A stretch of DNA of 64,000 bases, from NCBI GenBank assembly GCA_964503685.1, contig CAZDAW010000005.1, positions 6,226 through 70,225 of the forward strand, given 5' to 3'. Position numbers and translations under genes: made by a program. Position 1 is the stretch's first letter. The number at the start of each line of letters is the position of its first letter. The stretch is from CAZDAW01 sp964503685 (lineage in GTDB: Bacteria; Chloroflexota; Anaerolineae; Anaerolineales; Anaerolineaceae). Of this stretch, positions 54,692-63,819 are shown piece after piece. The notes beneath the pieces are model-generated. The model was not told where the DNA came from and made no database searches. It worked only from the letters and a program-made list of their open reading frames with translations.

Positions 54692-55732
54692 ATGAATAAT
54701 ACGACCTTCCTGCACGATATCCTTTCACAACCTGCGTCATTGGAAGCCGCCCTGAATAAATCTGACCTGAAAACACTCGACCGGTTATCTCTGGCGCTGC
54801 GAACCAACCAGATCGACCGAATTGTGATTACCGGTATGGGCGCTTCCTATTATGGAAGTTACCCCGCCTGGCTATTGCTCATTCAACAGCAGCTCAACGC
54901 ATTCTGGATAGATACTGCCGAACTGCTTCATTACGCCCGCGCTCTTCTGACGCCCAAAACCATGTTGTGGGTCGTGTCCCAATCGGGGCGCAGCGCCGAG
55001 CTTCTCCCCCTCATCGAACCTTCGCAGCAAAATAAAATACACTGTCTCCTGGCAACGGTTAATGATCTGGAAAGTCCCCTGGCAAAAAGCGCCGATATTG
55101 TTCTGCCCATCTGCGCCGCCCCTGAGACCACCGTCTCAACCCGTACTTATCTCAATTCACTGGCAATCAATCAGCTTGCCGCCCTTCACATCAGCGGGCA
55201 GCCAACCTCCGCAGCGCGAACCGATCTCGAAATCACAGCCGGAGCGATCAGCCAATATCTGACGCAGGTAGAAGACCATTATCAATCGATCAAAAGTACG
55301 CTCGGAAAGCCGCTCCATATTGCTGTCCTTGGCAGAGGCCCTTCAATGGCGGCTGCATTCACCGGCGCATTGATCATCGGCGAGGCGGCAAAATACCCCG
55401 CGCTGGCTCTCAACGCCGCCGAATTCCGCCATGGGCCAATGGAAATGATACACAAAGACCTTATCGCCCTGGTGTTCGCCGGCGACGAAGCCACCCTGGC
55501 CAACAACCGCCGCATGGCCGCTGAGATTATTGCCTGCGGCGCTCGCTCTCTCTGGATCGCCCATCAGCCCGACCCGAACCTGCCGCATATCCCCATGCCC
55601 GCCGGCCCCGGTTTTGGGCTGCCCCTTGCCGAGACAATTCCCGTACAGTTGCTTACCCTCGCCATGGCAGAACAAAGAGGAGCTGACCCCGATAAATTCC
55701 TGCATTCTGGTAAAATAACCACCACTGAATAA
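54692..55732 (+). CDS. SIS-domain protein (GlmS isomerase-like)
   Basis: 346 residues with two SIS domains. Visible are IVITGMGASYYGSYPAW, the phosphosugar loop VVSQSGRSAELLPLIE, and AAEFRHGPMEMI. It is related to the isomerase half of GlmS and to deglycating enzymes. Together with the SIS gene at 46096 there are two such proteins in one locus, suggesting sequential or alternative amino-sugar substrates. It starts 17 bases after the ROK gene. Confidence 0.83.
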   Translation: MNNTTFLHDILSQPASLEAALNKSDLKTLDRLSLALRTNQIDRIVITGMGASYYGSYPAWLLLIQQQLNAFWIDTAELLHYARALLTPKTMLWVVSQSGRSAELLPLIEPSQQNKIHCLLATVNDLESPLAKSADIVLPICAAPETTVSTRTYLNSLAINQLAALHISGQPTSAARTDLEITAGAISQYLTQVEDHYQSIKSTLGKPLHIAVLGRGPSMAAAFTGALIIGEAAKYPALALNAAEFRHGPMEMIHKDLIALVFAGDEATLANNRRMAAEIIACGARSLWIAHQPDPNLPHIPMPAGPGFGLPLAETIPVQLLTLAMAEQRGADPDKFLHSGKITTTE

Positions 55733-55733
55733 C

Positions 55734-56108
55734 ATGAACGATTTACCTCGCATTAACCAGATCGGTATGGGCCTCATCTACGATGTCACCCCGGTAGCTG
55801 CGTCCGTCGGATTCACCGCGCCGGCAGCCATCAGCCAGGCGTTATACTGGGATTTATCGACGGATGTGGACCGTTCTCTTTACGAAGAACGCGTCAAAGA
55901 TATTTTCGAAACCGCTTATGGGGTCATCAAAAAATCACAACGCCTGGGTAAACCGAATATGTCGCTGATCAAATTTATCGCTGGCGTTCAAGACCCGAAT
56001 ATCACCGGCGGCGCTAACGGCATGCGTTATATCGACCTGGCATTTATGGTTGGACCTGGCGATGAGAAAGAGCCCGTCATCACCGTCTATTTCATCGATG
56101 AACTCTGA
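55734..56108 (+). CDS. Conserved-looking 124-residue protein of unknown function
   Basis: 124 residues, soluble and without Cys, with a two-layer alpha/beta pattern. It begins two bases after the SIS gene stop, so it belongs to the importer operon. The C-terminus reads GMRYIDLAFMVGPGDEKEPVITVYFIDEL, shortened here to its ends: GMRYIDLAF and VITVYFIDEL. I do not recognise a family. Its place after a GlmS-like protein suggests a role in regulating or assisting that enzyme or in binding its ligand. Confidence 0.55.
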   Translation: MNDLPRINQIGMGLIYDVTPVAASVGFTAPAAISQALYWDLSTDVDRSLYEERVKDIFETAYGVIKKSQRLGKPNMSLIKFIAGVQDPNITGGANGMRYIDLAFMVGPGDEKEPVITVYFIDEL

Positions 56109-56110
56109 TC

Positions 56111-57220
56111 CTACCCGTTCACCCAGAATATTTCTCCGGTTTTTTCAGTGAGATAGCCCCCAATTTCAGCAAATGTTTTCTTCGCAGCCGAGCTTTGCAG
56201 CCATTCGACCAACAACCGGATGCCAGTGCGATCAAATTTATTGAGCGGGATAACCAGATCGTAACGCTCCACCGTTAATGGAATAAAACTCAATCCATAA
56301 GCCAGAGCAGATGCCTCCAGACCCAGACCGGCATCTGCCCGTCCTTCGGCAACCCATTGCGCCGTCTCGGAATGGGTGTTAACTTCGCGCTCATAACCGT
56401 TGATCGTTTGTGGATTTATTTTTTTGCGCGCCAGTGAAGCATCCAGCCAAACGCGGGTGCCTGAACCGGGCTGGCGGTTGACAAAACGCAAACCGCCCTG
56501 GCTGATATCCTCCAACTGTTTAATCTGCCTGGGGTTATTAGGCGGGCAAATAATCCCCATGCGCCGTTCGACCAGCGTCGCCAGGGCAACTTTCTGTCCA
56601 GGCAATAGGCGCCTTACAAACGGTTCATTATAAAGATCACTTTCCTCATCCCACAAATGACTGCCGGCAATATCAGCCTTTCCCTGCGCCAGAGCAATCA
56701 ACCCGCCCAGGCTTCCATTAAAGGATACGCGAATCGAATGGCCGGGAACGATCTCAGAAAAATGGGCCGCAATCCACGATACACTCAGATCGTGGCTGCC
56801 CATAAAAACAATAACGTCTTGTTCATCAGTTGAGCCCTGCGTCTTGCCGATCACTTTCCATTGATCCAACGCCAGATGGAAAGCCTGCTCAACTTCAGCC
56901 GGCGAATACCCGGCAGTCACCGCTTCGAGCAGAAATGAATTCGCGCGGTGAACCAGCGTTGCCCGGCGTAATGGCTTATCCTCTTCAGCAATAAAACCGC
57001 CGACAACCCGCGTTCCCTGCCCAGGGCGGCTCACCACCAATCCCTGCCCGGCCAGTTCTTGATACGCTCTCTGTATGGTTCCCGGTGTGCAATGCCAGCG
57101 CGAAGTCAACCGCCGTACAGAAGGCAAACCATCGCCGGGTTTTAACTGTCCGCGGGCAATCTCCTGCCGGATAGATTCGGCTATTTGTTGGTAAAGCGGC
57201 GCGTCATTAAGAACAGGCAA
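56111..57220 (-). CDS. GntR-type regulator with periplasmic-binding-like ligand domain
   Basis: 369 residues. Residues 1-75 are a GntR winged helix (PLYQQIAESIRQEIARGQLK, then LPSVRRLTSRWHCTPGTIQR). Residues about 130-360 are a PBP-like domain of the molybdate-binding/LysR-substrate type (VFMGSHDLSVSWIAAHF, GSLGGLIALAQGKADIAGSH, FVNRQPGSGTRVWLD, and ADAGLGLEASALAYGL). The start is TTG with GAGGG eight bases upstream. In relatives the PBP-like domain is fused to DNA-binding domains and senses a small ligand. It converges with the unknown 124-residue gene, two bases apart, and may control the locus through the palindrome at 50050. Confidence 0.83.
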   Translation of the reverse strand: MPVLNDAPLYQQIAESIRQEIARGQLKPGDGLPSVRRLTSRWHCTPGTIQRAYQELAGQGLVVSRPGQGTRVVGGFIAEEDKPLRRATLVHRANSFLLEAVTAGYSPAEVEQAFHLALDQWKVIGKTQGSTDEQDVIVFMGSHDLSVSWIAAHFSEIVPGHSIRVSFNGSLGGLIALAQGKADIAGSHLWDEESDLYNEPFVRRLLPGQKVALATLVERRMGIICPPNNPRQIKQLEDISQGGLRFVNRQPGSGTRVWLDASLARKKINPQTINGYEREVNTHSETAQWVAEGRADAGLGLEASALAYGLSFIPLTVERYDLVIPLNKFDRTGIRLLVEWLQSSAAKKTFAEIGGYLTEKTGEIFWVNG

Positions 57221-57358
57221 TCAGAAATCCCTCATCATACGCAGGTTCAGGCTTCACCGGCGCAGCCTGCCGCTTCGCCGACGAAACAGCATTGATGTTA
57301 ATTCCCAAAGCAGGCAATAATTTCATAGAATCCTTAAGATATTTAATCCCAACTATTA

Positions 57359-57364
57359 TATAAT
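57359..57364 (+). promoter_or_regulatory. -10 box of a probable leaderless promoter for the LuxR-Kelch gene
   Basis: TATAAT ends nine bases before the ATG at 57374 with no ribosome site between, in the 153-base region divergent from the GntR gene. Confidence 0.45.
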
Positions 57365-57373
57365 ATTCTTTGC

Positions 57374-58687
57374 ATGAGTAACAATATCGACCTGAGCGAA
57401 CGTGAACGCGAAATTCTTCGCATGGTTGCGACGGGGGCAAGTAACAAAGAAATTGCCCAGCGACTGGTTATCAGTCCCAATACCGTTAAAGTCCATCTGC
57501 GAAACATATTTACGAAAATCGGTGTGATTTCTCGGACTGAAGCCACACTGTACGCCATTCGCGCCGGCCTCGTAGAGGCCATGCCCGAAAACCAATCCGC
57601 TCAGGGTCTGGATAGCAGCGACCAGGCAGAAGATCGTTCCTTCGCAGCGCGCCTCGCCCGGCGGAAATGGATATTGGCTGTTTTCGGCGGCCTGTTGCTT
57701 TTATTGGTTTTCATCATCGTTATCTTCGGCAACGCCATTCGAGCGCTGATAATCCCATCTGCGCAGCCGCCTGAACCGACCGCCGTCGCTCGCTGGCAGC
57801 AGGATACGGCTTTACCCGAAGGGCGGAAAGGAATGGCCGTTGCCGCCTACGAAAATGCGCTGTATCTCTTTGGCGGCGAAACGAAACAGGGAGTCGTCGG
57901 TTCGACCTTAAAGTATGATTCGGCTGCCAGGCGCTGGTCAAAAATCCCCGATAAACCAACGCCTTCGAGCAACATACAGGCCGCCCTGGTCAGCGGCAAA
58001 ATCTTCATCCCCGGCGGGCAGCTCGCAAACGGCAAACCGGGAAACATGCTGGAAATATTCGACCCCCGCCAGAACCGCTGGGAAACCGGCGCTGCGCTGC
58101 CCGAGCCCCTCAGCGGTTATGCCTTAACCGCCTTTGAGGGGAAAATCTACCTGTTTGGCGGTTGGAATGGATCTGAACCGGTTGATCATGTCTATGTTTA
58201 TGACCCGGCAGATGATGATTGGGCGCAGAGATCAGACCTGCCCTCAGCCCGCGCTTACGCTGGCGCAGCCATAGCCGGCGATAAAATTTATATCATTGGC
58301 GGCTTCGATGGCTCGCACGCGCTGCCCGATTTGTTCGCTTATTACCCGCAGCGCGAAAAAACGGGCGAATCCCCCTGGGAGAAACTCGCTCCGCTGCCCC
58401 ACGCACGTTACGCAATGAGCGTTTCTGGCCTGGCCGACATGCTTTACGTGTTTGGAGGAATCTCGGACGAAACCTCGCCAGAAATGCTGCCGCCCGTCCA
58501 TTACATGCCGCAAAGCGACCAGTGGCTGTCCTTCACCTATCCCCCTCTTCAAATTGGCGCGTTTTCTGGCGCTTCGCCGCTCGAATCCTACATCCACATC
58601 TTCGGAGGGAAAAACGAAGATGATTTATCCGCCGCGCATCTGTCCTATAAAGCTATCTACACCATTCTGATCCCCGTAATTCAGTAA
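57374..58687 (+). CDS. Transmembrane LuxR-type regulator with extracellular Kelch propeller
   Basis: 437 residues. Residues about 7-65 are a LuxR helix-turn-helix (LSEREREILRMVATGASNKE, then VKVHLRNIFTKIG). A single membrane helix lies at about 96-118. Residues about 140-430 form six Kelch repeats with the diagnostic double Gly after hydrophobic strands: LYLFGGE, IFIPGGQ, IYLFGGW, IYIIGGF, LYVFGGI and IHIFGGK. That makes one six-bladed propeller outside the membrane. The order cytoplasmic DNA-binding domain, one helix, outside sensor is that of ToxR-type one-component regulators, but with a LuxR domain and a Kelch sensor. It is followed by a secreted protein, a lipoprotein and a WD40 lipoprotein on the same strand. 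Confidence 0.85.
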   Translation: MSNNIDLSEREREILRMVATGASNKEIAQRLVISPNTVKVHLRNIFTKIGVISRTEATLYAIRAGLVEAMPENQSAQGLDSSDQAEDRSFAARLARRKWILAVFGGLLLLLVFIIVIFGNAIRALIIPSAQPPEPTAVARWQQDTALPEGRKGMAVAAYENALYLFGGETKQGVVGSTLKYDSAARRWSKIPDKPTPSSNIQAALVSGKIFIPGGQLANGKPGNMLEIFDPRQNRWETGAALPEPLSGYALTAFEGKIYLFGGWNGSEPVDHVYVYDPADDDWAQRSDLPSARAYAGAAIAGDKIYIIGGFDGSHALPDLFAYYPQREKTGESPWEKLAPLPHARYAMSVSGLADMLYVFGGISDETSPEMLPPVHYMPQSDQWLSFTYPPLQIGAFSGASPLESYIHIFGGKNEDDLSAAHLSYKAIYTILIPVIQ

Positions 58688-58799
58688 ATTAACCCATAAG
58701 GATTATTGATTATCAGAGCCGGTTGGCGTATCTTTATACTGGACTTGCAAAAGGAACCAGATATTATTTTGAACCAATGGATTGAGGAGGATATCCAAA

Positions 58800-60221
58800 A
58801 TGAAACGAGTCATCTTTTTATCTCTGGCAGTGATCTTTCTGGTCAGTATGGCAGTGCCGGCTGCCTCAGCAAAAGCATCTGCGGCTGCTGATCTGACCTG
58901 GCAATCGAACATCCAGTATTTCAACCCGGGCACAGAAACAGGTACTCTTTCTGTTACCTACTATAAAACCGATGGCACAACCATCGCCGGCGGCGATATT
59001 GCCCTCGTCGCCCACCAATCAGGGAATGTGTTGATCGGTTCCACATTTACCGGATCAGCCGTAGTCGGTTCAACCATCCCCGTGATGGCTGTTTACAAAC
59101 AGGCCGCCGATACCGGCAACACCTACAGCCCCATCCTGTCCACATCATTTGATCTGTCAATGGCTGGAGAGGGAAAGTTCTTTGTCCCCAGCGTTTTGCT
59201 GACGAGCACCTTCGAATCGCAGATCGGCGTTCAGAACATCGAAGGTGGAGATATAGATGTGACGCTAAACTTCTTCGACATGGCCGGCACACCCTATGCA
59301 TTCGGCCCCTACACAGTCAAGTCTGGCGCTTCCTACATCGTCAAGACATCTGAATTGGGCGGTTTGCCCAATCCATTCGACGGCTCGCTTGTTGTCACTG
59401 CCGTTTTCGCCTCTACTACCGACCCGGCTCGCATCGTTGCCTCCGTGCAGGATTTGCAGAATGGCGGACAGAAAGCCTACGCCTTCGAAGGTTCAGCCGC
59501 CGTTGACAGCACGATGGTCTTCATGCCCACCGCAGCCTGCAAATACAAGAGCGACAGCACCACCTTCGCCGTGCAAAACGCCGGTACTGATCCAGCCGAT
59601 GTCGTCGTGGAATACTACAATACTTCTGGTAAGAAAGTTGTTGCCCACCCCGCAACCTCCATTCCAGTCGGAGCAAAAGCAGTCTTCAATACCTGTGATA
59701 AAGCCGTGTTGAAGAAGGCAAAAGGCAAAGCGCTCACCGCTGTGGTTTACAGCACCAACAGCCAGCCTCTGGCTGCCGTAGGTTTCGTCAATAACGCTTC
59801 CAAGTGGACCAGCGCTTACGTGGGTCAGGTTGCCCCCGGCGCCGGAACCGACGGCAAGTATCGGGTAGCGCTTCCTTACGTTGAGTGGCAAAAAGCCTCC
59901 AGCAACTGGCGCTCATATATTACAATCATGAATGTAGGTACTGGCACCGTTTCAGCGAAACTCTATTACTACAAAAATGATGGCACGCTGGCCCGCAAGA
60001 CCGCACAATCTGTAAAGGTCAAGAAGTACGCCAGAGGTACTACCGATCCTTCCAAAGCCAAAGCGCTCGTCACCAAAAAGAAGGATCCAGCAAGATCCAC
60101 AATGAGCGGCGCAGTGATCGTTGAAAGCACCCAACCCATCGTAGCATTGGTTCGCATCCAGAAGAAAGTCGGCGCTCGCTTCCTCGGCGATGATTACAAC
60201 GGCATGGTTTACGCGCCGTAA
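58800..60221 (+). CDS. Secreted repeat-containing surface protein, unknown function
   Basis: 473 residues. A signal peptide (about 5-22, ending ASA) precedes a beta-rich body. The segments VTYYKTDGTT, VEYYNTSGKK and LYYYKNDGTL are spaced about 150-200 residues apart, suggesting three related immunoglobulin-like modules. The C-terminal third is Lys-rich. It is probably a surface or fibre protein. ATG at 58800 is supported by GAGGAGG at about 58784-58790. A strong terminator follows its stop, so it may be the main product of the transcript. Confidence 0.7.
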   Translation: MKRVIFLSLAVIFLVSMAVPAASAKASAAADLTWQSNIQYFNPGTETGTLSVTYYKTDGTTIAGGDIALVAHQSGNVLIGSTFTGSAVVGSTIPVMAVYKQAADTGNTYSPILSTSFDLSMAGEGKFFVPSVLLTSTFESQIGVQNIEGGDIDVTLNFFDMAGTPYAFGPYTVKSGASYIVKTSELGGLPNPFDGSLVVTAVFASTTDPARIVASVQDLQNGGQKAYAFEGSAAVDSTMVFMPTAACKYKSDSTTFAVQNAGTDPADVVVEYYNTSGKKVVAHPATSIPVGAKAVFNTCDKAVLKKAKGKALTAVVYSTNSQPLAAVGFVNNASKWTSAYVGQVAPGAGTDGKYRVALPYVEWQKASSNWRSYITIMNVGTGTVSAKLYYYKNDGTLARKTAQSVKVKKYARGTTDPSKAKALVTKKKDPARSTMSGAVIVESTQPIVALVRIQKKVGARFLGDDYNGMVYAP

Positions 60222-60256
60222 CCCCATTTTGTAAATCATCCGAAATACACTATAAT

Positions 60257-60286
60257 AAAAAGCACCTCATCCATGGGGTGCTTTTT
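60257..60286 (+). terminator. Intrinsic terminator after the secreted repeat protein
   Basis: AAAAAGCACC and GGTGCTTTTT form a perfect ten-pair stem (extendable by a further pair) around a short loop, ending in a T tract. It lies 35 bases after the stop at 60221. Confidence 0.85.
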
Positions 60287-60317
60287 CTATACCTATCAAA
60301 GAGTTCCTGGAGCTGAT

Positions 60318-60758
60318 ATGAGAAAGATACTTTCTGCGATACCCCTGATAATGCTTCTCACCCTCATTTTATCGGCCTGTTCGACTCAAACATCTTCACA
60401 GCCTGCCTCCATCGTCGTAACGCCCCCATCTCCCGGCAAGGGCGCCATGAGTGGGCAGATCATGGATGCCTCAAGCCGCTGGAACGGCGCGACAGTTTTT
60501 GTCTTTGCTGCTTCATATTATGGCGATGAAACCAGCGAAGGCTTTTTCATGCTCGAGCCTTCCCTGAATCCCAAAACAGAATTACAGGCTGGCGACTTCT
60601 TCCAGATGACCGATATCACTCCAGGACAATATGTTCTGGTCGTCGGCCCGACGGCTGAAGAAGGTGTTCTCGTCGTTAACGACAAGAATAACCCGCTCCT
60701 CATCGATATCAAAGCCGACCAGGTGACCGAACTGGGCAAACTGAACCTCAAGAATTAA
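60318..60758 (+). CDS. Small lipoprotein, unknown function
   Basis: 146 residues. The signal peptide ends at lipobox LILSAC (Cys 21). The mature part is beta-rich, with MSGQIMDASSRWNGATVFVF and DITPGQYVLVVGPTAEEG, resembling a carboxypeptidase-regulatory or transthyretin-like fold. The ATG at 60318 has GGAG seven bases upstream; a longer in-frame start would overlap the terminator and is rejected. The WD40 gene starts five bases after its stop. Confidence 0.7.
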   Translation: MRKILSAIPLIMLLTLILSACSTQTSSQPASIVVTPPSPGKGAMSGQIMDASSRWNGATVFVFAASYYGDETSEGFFMLEPSLNPKTELQAGDFFQMTDITPGQYVLVVGPTAEEGVLVVNDKNNPLLIDIKADQVTELGKLNLKN

Positions 60759-60762
60759 TTCG

Positions 60763-63753
60763 ATGAAATCTATTTTATCCACGCTCACATTACTGCTATT
60801 TATTATGACGCTGCTCGCGGGTTGTACGCCAGCCTCGAATATCACCCAACCGCCGGCTGCACAAACACCCACAGCGCCGCCTCCTCCTACGCAAACGCCC
60901 CTACCAACGGCCACCCCGCAACTGCCGGTATCCGAAAAGACGCCCTACCCGCCTCCATTCGAAGTCATTTCAATCGCCAACCTCGACAAATTAACCATGC
61001 TGGCAAATTGGGGATCAGGAGAACGCAACCAGGTCGCCTACTCTGCCGACGGCAGTCAGATCGCCATGGCAACAACCACCGGCATTTACCTATACAATGC
61101 ACAAACCCTGGAAGCAGAGCAGGTCATTCCCACTGGCGCATCCGTAATGAGCATCGCTTATTCGCCCGATGGAAAAACCCTGGCCTATGGCCTGTCGGAT
61201 TTGCGTCTGTATCTCTGGGACATCAACAAAAATGAAGCGCTTCACGAACTCAAAGGAACGCTGGATGTCATCATCCGCCTGGGCTTTTCACCTGATGGCA
61301 AAACCCTGGCCTCCGTTTCCGGCGAGAGTATCCTGTTGTGGGACGCTGACAGCGGCGAGCTATTACACTCGCTGGATGGACACATGGGTTGGGTGCAATG
61401 TATCACCTTCTCGCCCGATGGCATTTATCTGGCAGCCGCTGCCCGCTACTCTTTGCTCCTCTGGCGGGTGAAGGAAGGTACCTTCGTCAAACAATACCGC
61501 TGGCACGATTCCGCAATTCGCAGCGTGGCAATTTCGCCCGATGGCAAAGCAATGGCTTCCGGTTCAGACGACAAAACAATCGCCATCTGGCGTTTTCCAG
61601 ACGGCCTGCCCCTTTACAAACTCGAAGGACATACCGGCCCGGTGAGAGACCTGGGCTTTTCCCCGGATGGCAAGACGCTCGTCTCCGGTTCATCCGACGG
61701 TACGGTGCGCTTCTGGCGCCTGGGCAAATTAACCCCGCAGGGTCATGGTACATTGCTTCAAACTGTCAAAACCGAGTTTGGCGGCGTACGCAACATGATC
61801 TATTCCCCGGATAAGAAAAACCTTGCCGCCTTATCGCTCTCTTCTCTCGATATCTGGAAAGCTCAGGATGGGTCGCCGGACCGCCAGCTTGATGGGCATG
61901 AAGCGCGCGTGCGCAGTGCAGCATTCTCGCCCGACGGCAGCATCCTGGCCACCGGCTCTGATGATATGACTGTTCGTCTCTGGCGTACAAAAGGGCAGGC
62001 GCCTGAAGAAGAAGCAGTCACTAAAGGGAAAGAGTCTCTCATTCACACTCTCGAAGGACATAAGAGCGGCGTTTGGAGTATCGCGTTTTCTCCAGATGGT
62101 GAACGAATCGCAACCGGCTCCGCCGACAAAACAATCCGCATCTGGCAGGTTCACAGCGGCGCTTTGATCTCCACCCTCTCTGGCCACAATGACGTTGTCT
62201 GGGAGCTTGCATTTTCTCCTGACGGTAAAACACTGGCTTCTGTATCTGCGGATGGCTCTGCTTATTTATGGCGTCTGTCTGACGAGATGCCCGCAGAAAT
62301 CTCTTTGCCCGCTAATATCGAACCGGAAAAAGATTCCGCAATCATTCCCCTGACCAGCCGGGAGCACATCCGAAGCCTTGTTTTCACCCCCGATAAAACC
62401 GGAATGTTTGCCGGAACAAAATCGGGCAAACTGCTCTACTGGTCATTACCCGATCTTACCGAACCGGTCGTCCTCGCCGAGCGCCTCGGTAATGTCAGCG
62501 ACCTGGCGATATCAGCCGATGGGACATTGCTGGCATCCGCAACAGACGATAAATACGTCCGCCTCTGGCAAATTGCGCCCGCGACCCCGGAAAATTCCAG
62601 CTCACCCCTGACCCTGATGAACACTCTGGAAGGCCATACCAACCTGGTATTGCGCGTTGCCTTTTCAAACGATAATAAATATCTTGCTTCTGCTTCTTCC
62701 GACGGCTCGGTGCGCATCTGGGATGTATCGACCTATCGTCTCCTGGCAACCTTGCCCGATCACAGCGGCAGCGTTATGGGCATGGCATTTTCCCCTGATG
62801 GAACACTGGTCGCGACTGGCTCTGAAGACCCAATCGTGCGCCTCTGGCAAGTCACGGGCATCACCCCCATCCGCCAGATTGCCAATTCCTCTCCGGGGAT
62901 GTACCATATCGCGCTGTCTCCTGATGGAAAAATCATTGCCGCCGGCAGCGAAGACAACCGCCTGATTCTGCGCAATGCCAGCGATGGATCAATCCTTGCT
63001 TTGCTGAAGGAGCATACCGGCCGGGTGTCCAGTCTGGCCTTTTCTCCAGACGGAAAATCTCTGGCCAGCGGCGCTGAAGATAAATCGGTGCGCCTCTGGC
63101 AGCTTACCGCCCAGGGAGCAACACTGAAAGAAACGCTGACCGGACATACCGCTGATATCAACGACGTTGCCTTCTCGCCCGATGGAAAAATCATTGCCTC
63201 CGCTTCGGACGACATGGAAGTTCGTCTGTGGGATTCTGAAACAGGCGAACTGTTGTTTACACTTTCCGGCTCGAAAGGCAGGGTGATGCGCCTGGCTTTC
63301 TCTCCCGACGGAACGCGCCTGGCAACCGGATCGAGCGATAGGATATTGAGAATCTGGGACGTATCAAATGGAAAATTGCTCCGGCAGAGTAACCCCGAAT
63401 TATCCGATATCATCCTCGATGTGGTATATTCTCCTGACGGCGAGACAATCGCCAGCGCCTCGAATGACGGCGATATCCTGCTCTGGCGGGTTTCTGACGG
63501 CGCTTTATTGACAAAAATGGCCGGCCACGATAGCTCGGTCGTCAGTGTGGCTTACACGCCAAACGGCGAACTCCTCGCCTCCGCCTCATCAGACCGCACG
63601 ATCCGCTTCAGAAGAGTGAAGGATGGCAGATTGTTAAAAACCATCGAGGGCGAATTCGATAAATTTGAACGCATCCTCTTCAGTCCCGCTGGCGACCTGT
63701 TGATCGGCGGCCACATCGACGGCACAGTTCATATTTGGAGCATCGTGCAGTAA
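60763..63753 (+). CDS. WD40 lipoprotein with about 21 blades
   Basis: 996 residues. The lipobox is TLLAGC (Cys 21), followed by a Pro/Thr linker (about 25-60). I count 21 WD40 blades by their terminal dipeptides (from GIYLYNA through KTIAIWR, GSVRIWD and RTIRFRR to GTVHIWS), which fits three seven-bladed propellers. Most repeats share the AFSPDGKTLASGS-type core. No enzymatic domain is present, so it is probably an extracellular scaffold or receptor. It is the last gene of the surface module. Confidence 0.88.
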   Translation: MKSILSTLTLLLFIMTLLAGCTPASNITQPPAAQTPTAPPPPTQTPLPTATPQLPVSEKTPYPPPFEVISIANLDKLTMLANWGSGERNQVAYSADGSQIAMATTTGIYLYNAQTLEAEQVIPTGASVMSIAYSPDGKTLAYGLSDLRLYLWDINKNEALHELKGTLDVIIRLGFSPDGKTLASVSGESILLWDADSGELLHSLDGHMGWVQCITFSPDGIYLAAAARYSLLLWRVKEGTFVKQYRWHDSAIRSVAISPDGKAMASGSDDKTIAIWRFPDGLPLYKLEGHTGPVRDLGFSPDGKTLVSGSSDGTVRFWRLGKLTPQGHGTLLQTVKTEFGGVRNMIYSPDKKNLAALSLSSLDIWKAQDGSPDRQLDGHEARVRSAAFSPDGSILATGSDDMTVRLWRTKGQAPEEEAVTKGKESLIHTLEGHKSGVWSIAFSPDGERIATGSADKTIRIWQVHSGALISTLSGHNDVVWELAFSPDGKTLASVSADGSAYLWRLSDEMPAEISLPANIEPEKDSAIIPLTSREHIRSLVFTPDKTGMFAGTKSGKLLYWSLPDLTEPVVLAERLGNVSDLAISADGTLLASATDDKYVRLWQIAPATPENSSSPLTLMNTLEGHTNLVLRVAFSNDNKYLASASSDGSVRIWDVSTYRLLATLPDHSGSVMGMAFSPDGTLVATGSEDPIVRLWQVTGITPIRQIANSSPGMYHIALSPDGKIIAAGSEDNRLILRNASDGSILALLKEHTGRVSSLAFSPDGKSLASGAEDKSVRLWQLTAQGATLKETLTGHTADINDVAFSPDGKIIASASDDMEVRLWDSETGELLFTLSGSKGRVMRLAFSPDGTRLATGSSDRILRIWDVSNGKLLRQSNPELSDIILDVVYSPDGETIASASNDGDILLWRVSDGALLTKMAGHDSSVVSVAYTPNGELLASASSDRTIRFRRVKDGRLLKTIEGEFDKFERILFSPAGDLLIGGHIDGTVHIWSIVQ

Positions 63754-63784
63754 ACAAAAAAACAATCGGTGAACTCGATAATTT

Positions 63785-63811
63785 TCAGGGCAGGTGTTCA
63801 ACCTGCCCTGA
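63785..63811. repeat. Inverted repeat downstream of the WD40 gene
   Basis: TCAGGGCAGGT and ACCTGCCCTGA are an 11-pair stem with a five-base loop. The core GGGCAGGT...ACCTGCCC is a variant of the element at 51829-51849. It may also act as a weak terminator, but no T tract follows on the plus strand. Confidence 0.6.
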
Positions 63812-63819
63812 TGCATAAT

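Noticed and set aside
60251..60256. TATAAT just before the terminator at 60257 as a promoter for the small lipoprotein
   Set aside because: Transcripts from it would run straight into the strong hairpin, and the site overlaps the A-rich stem; probably coincidental.
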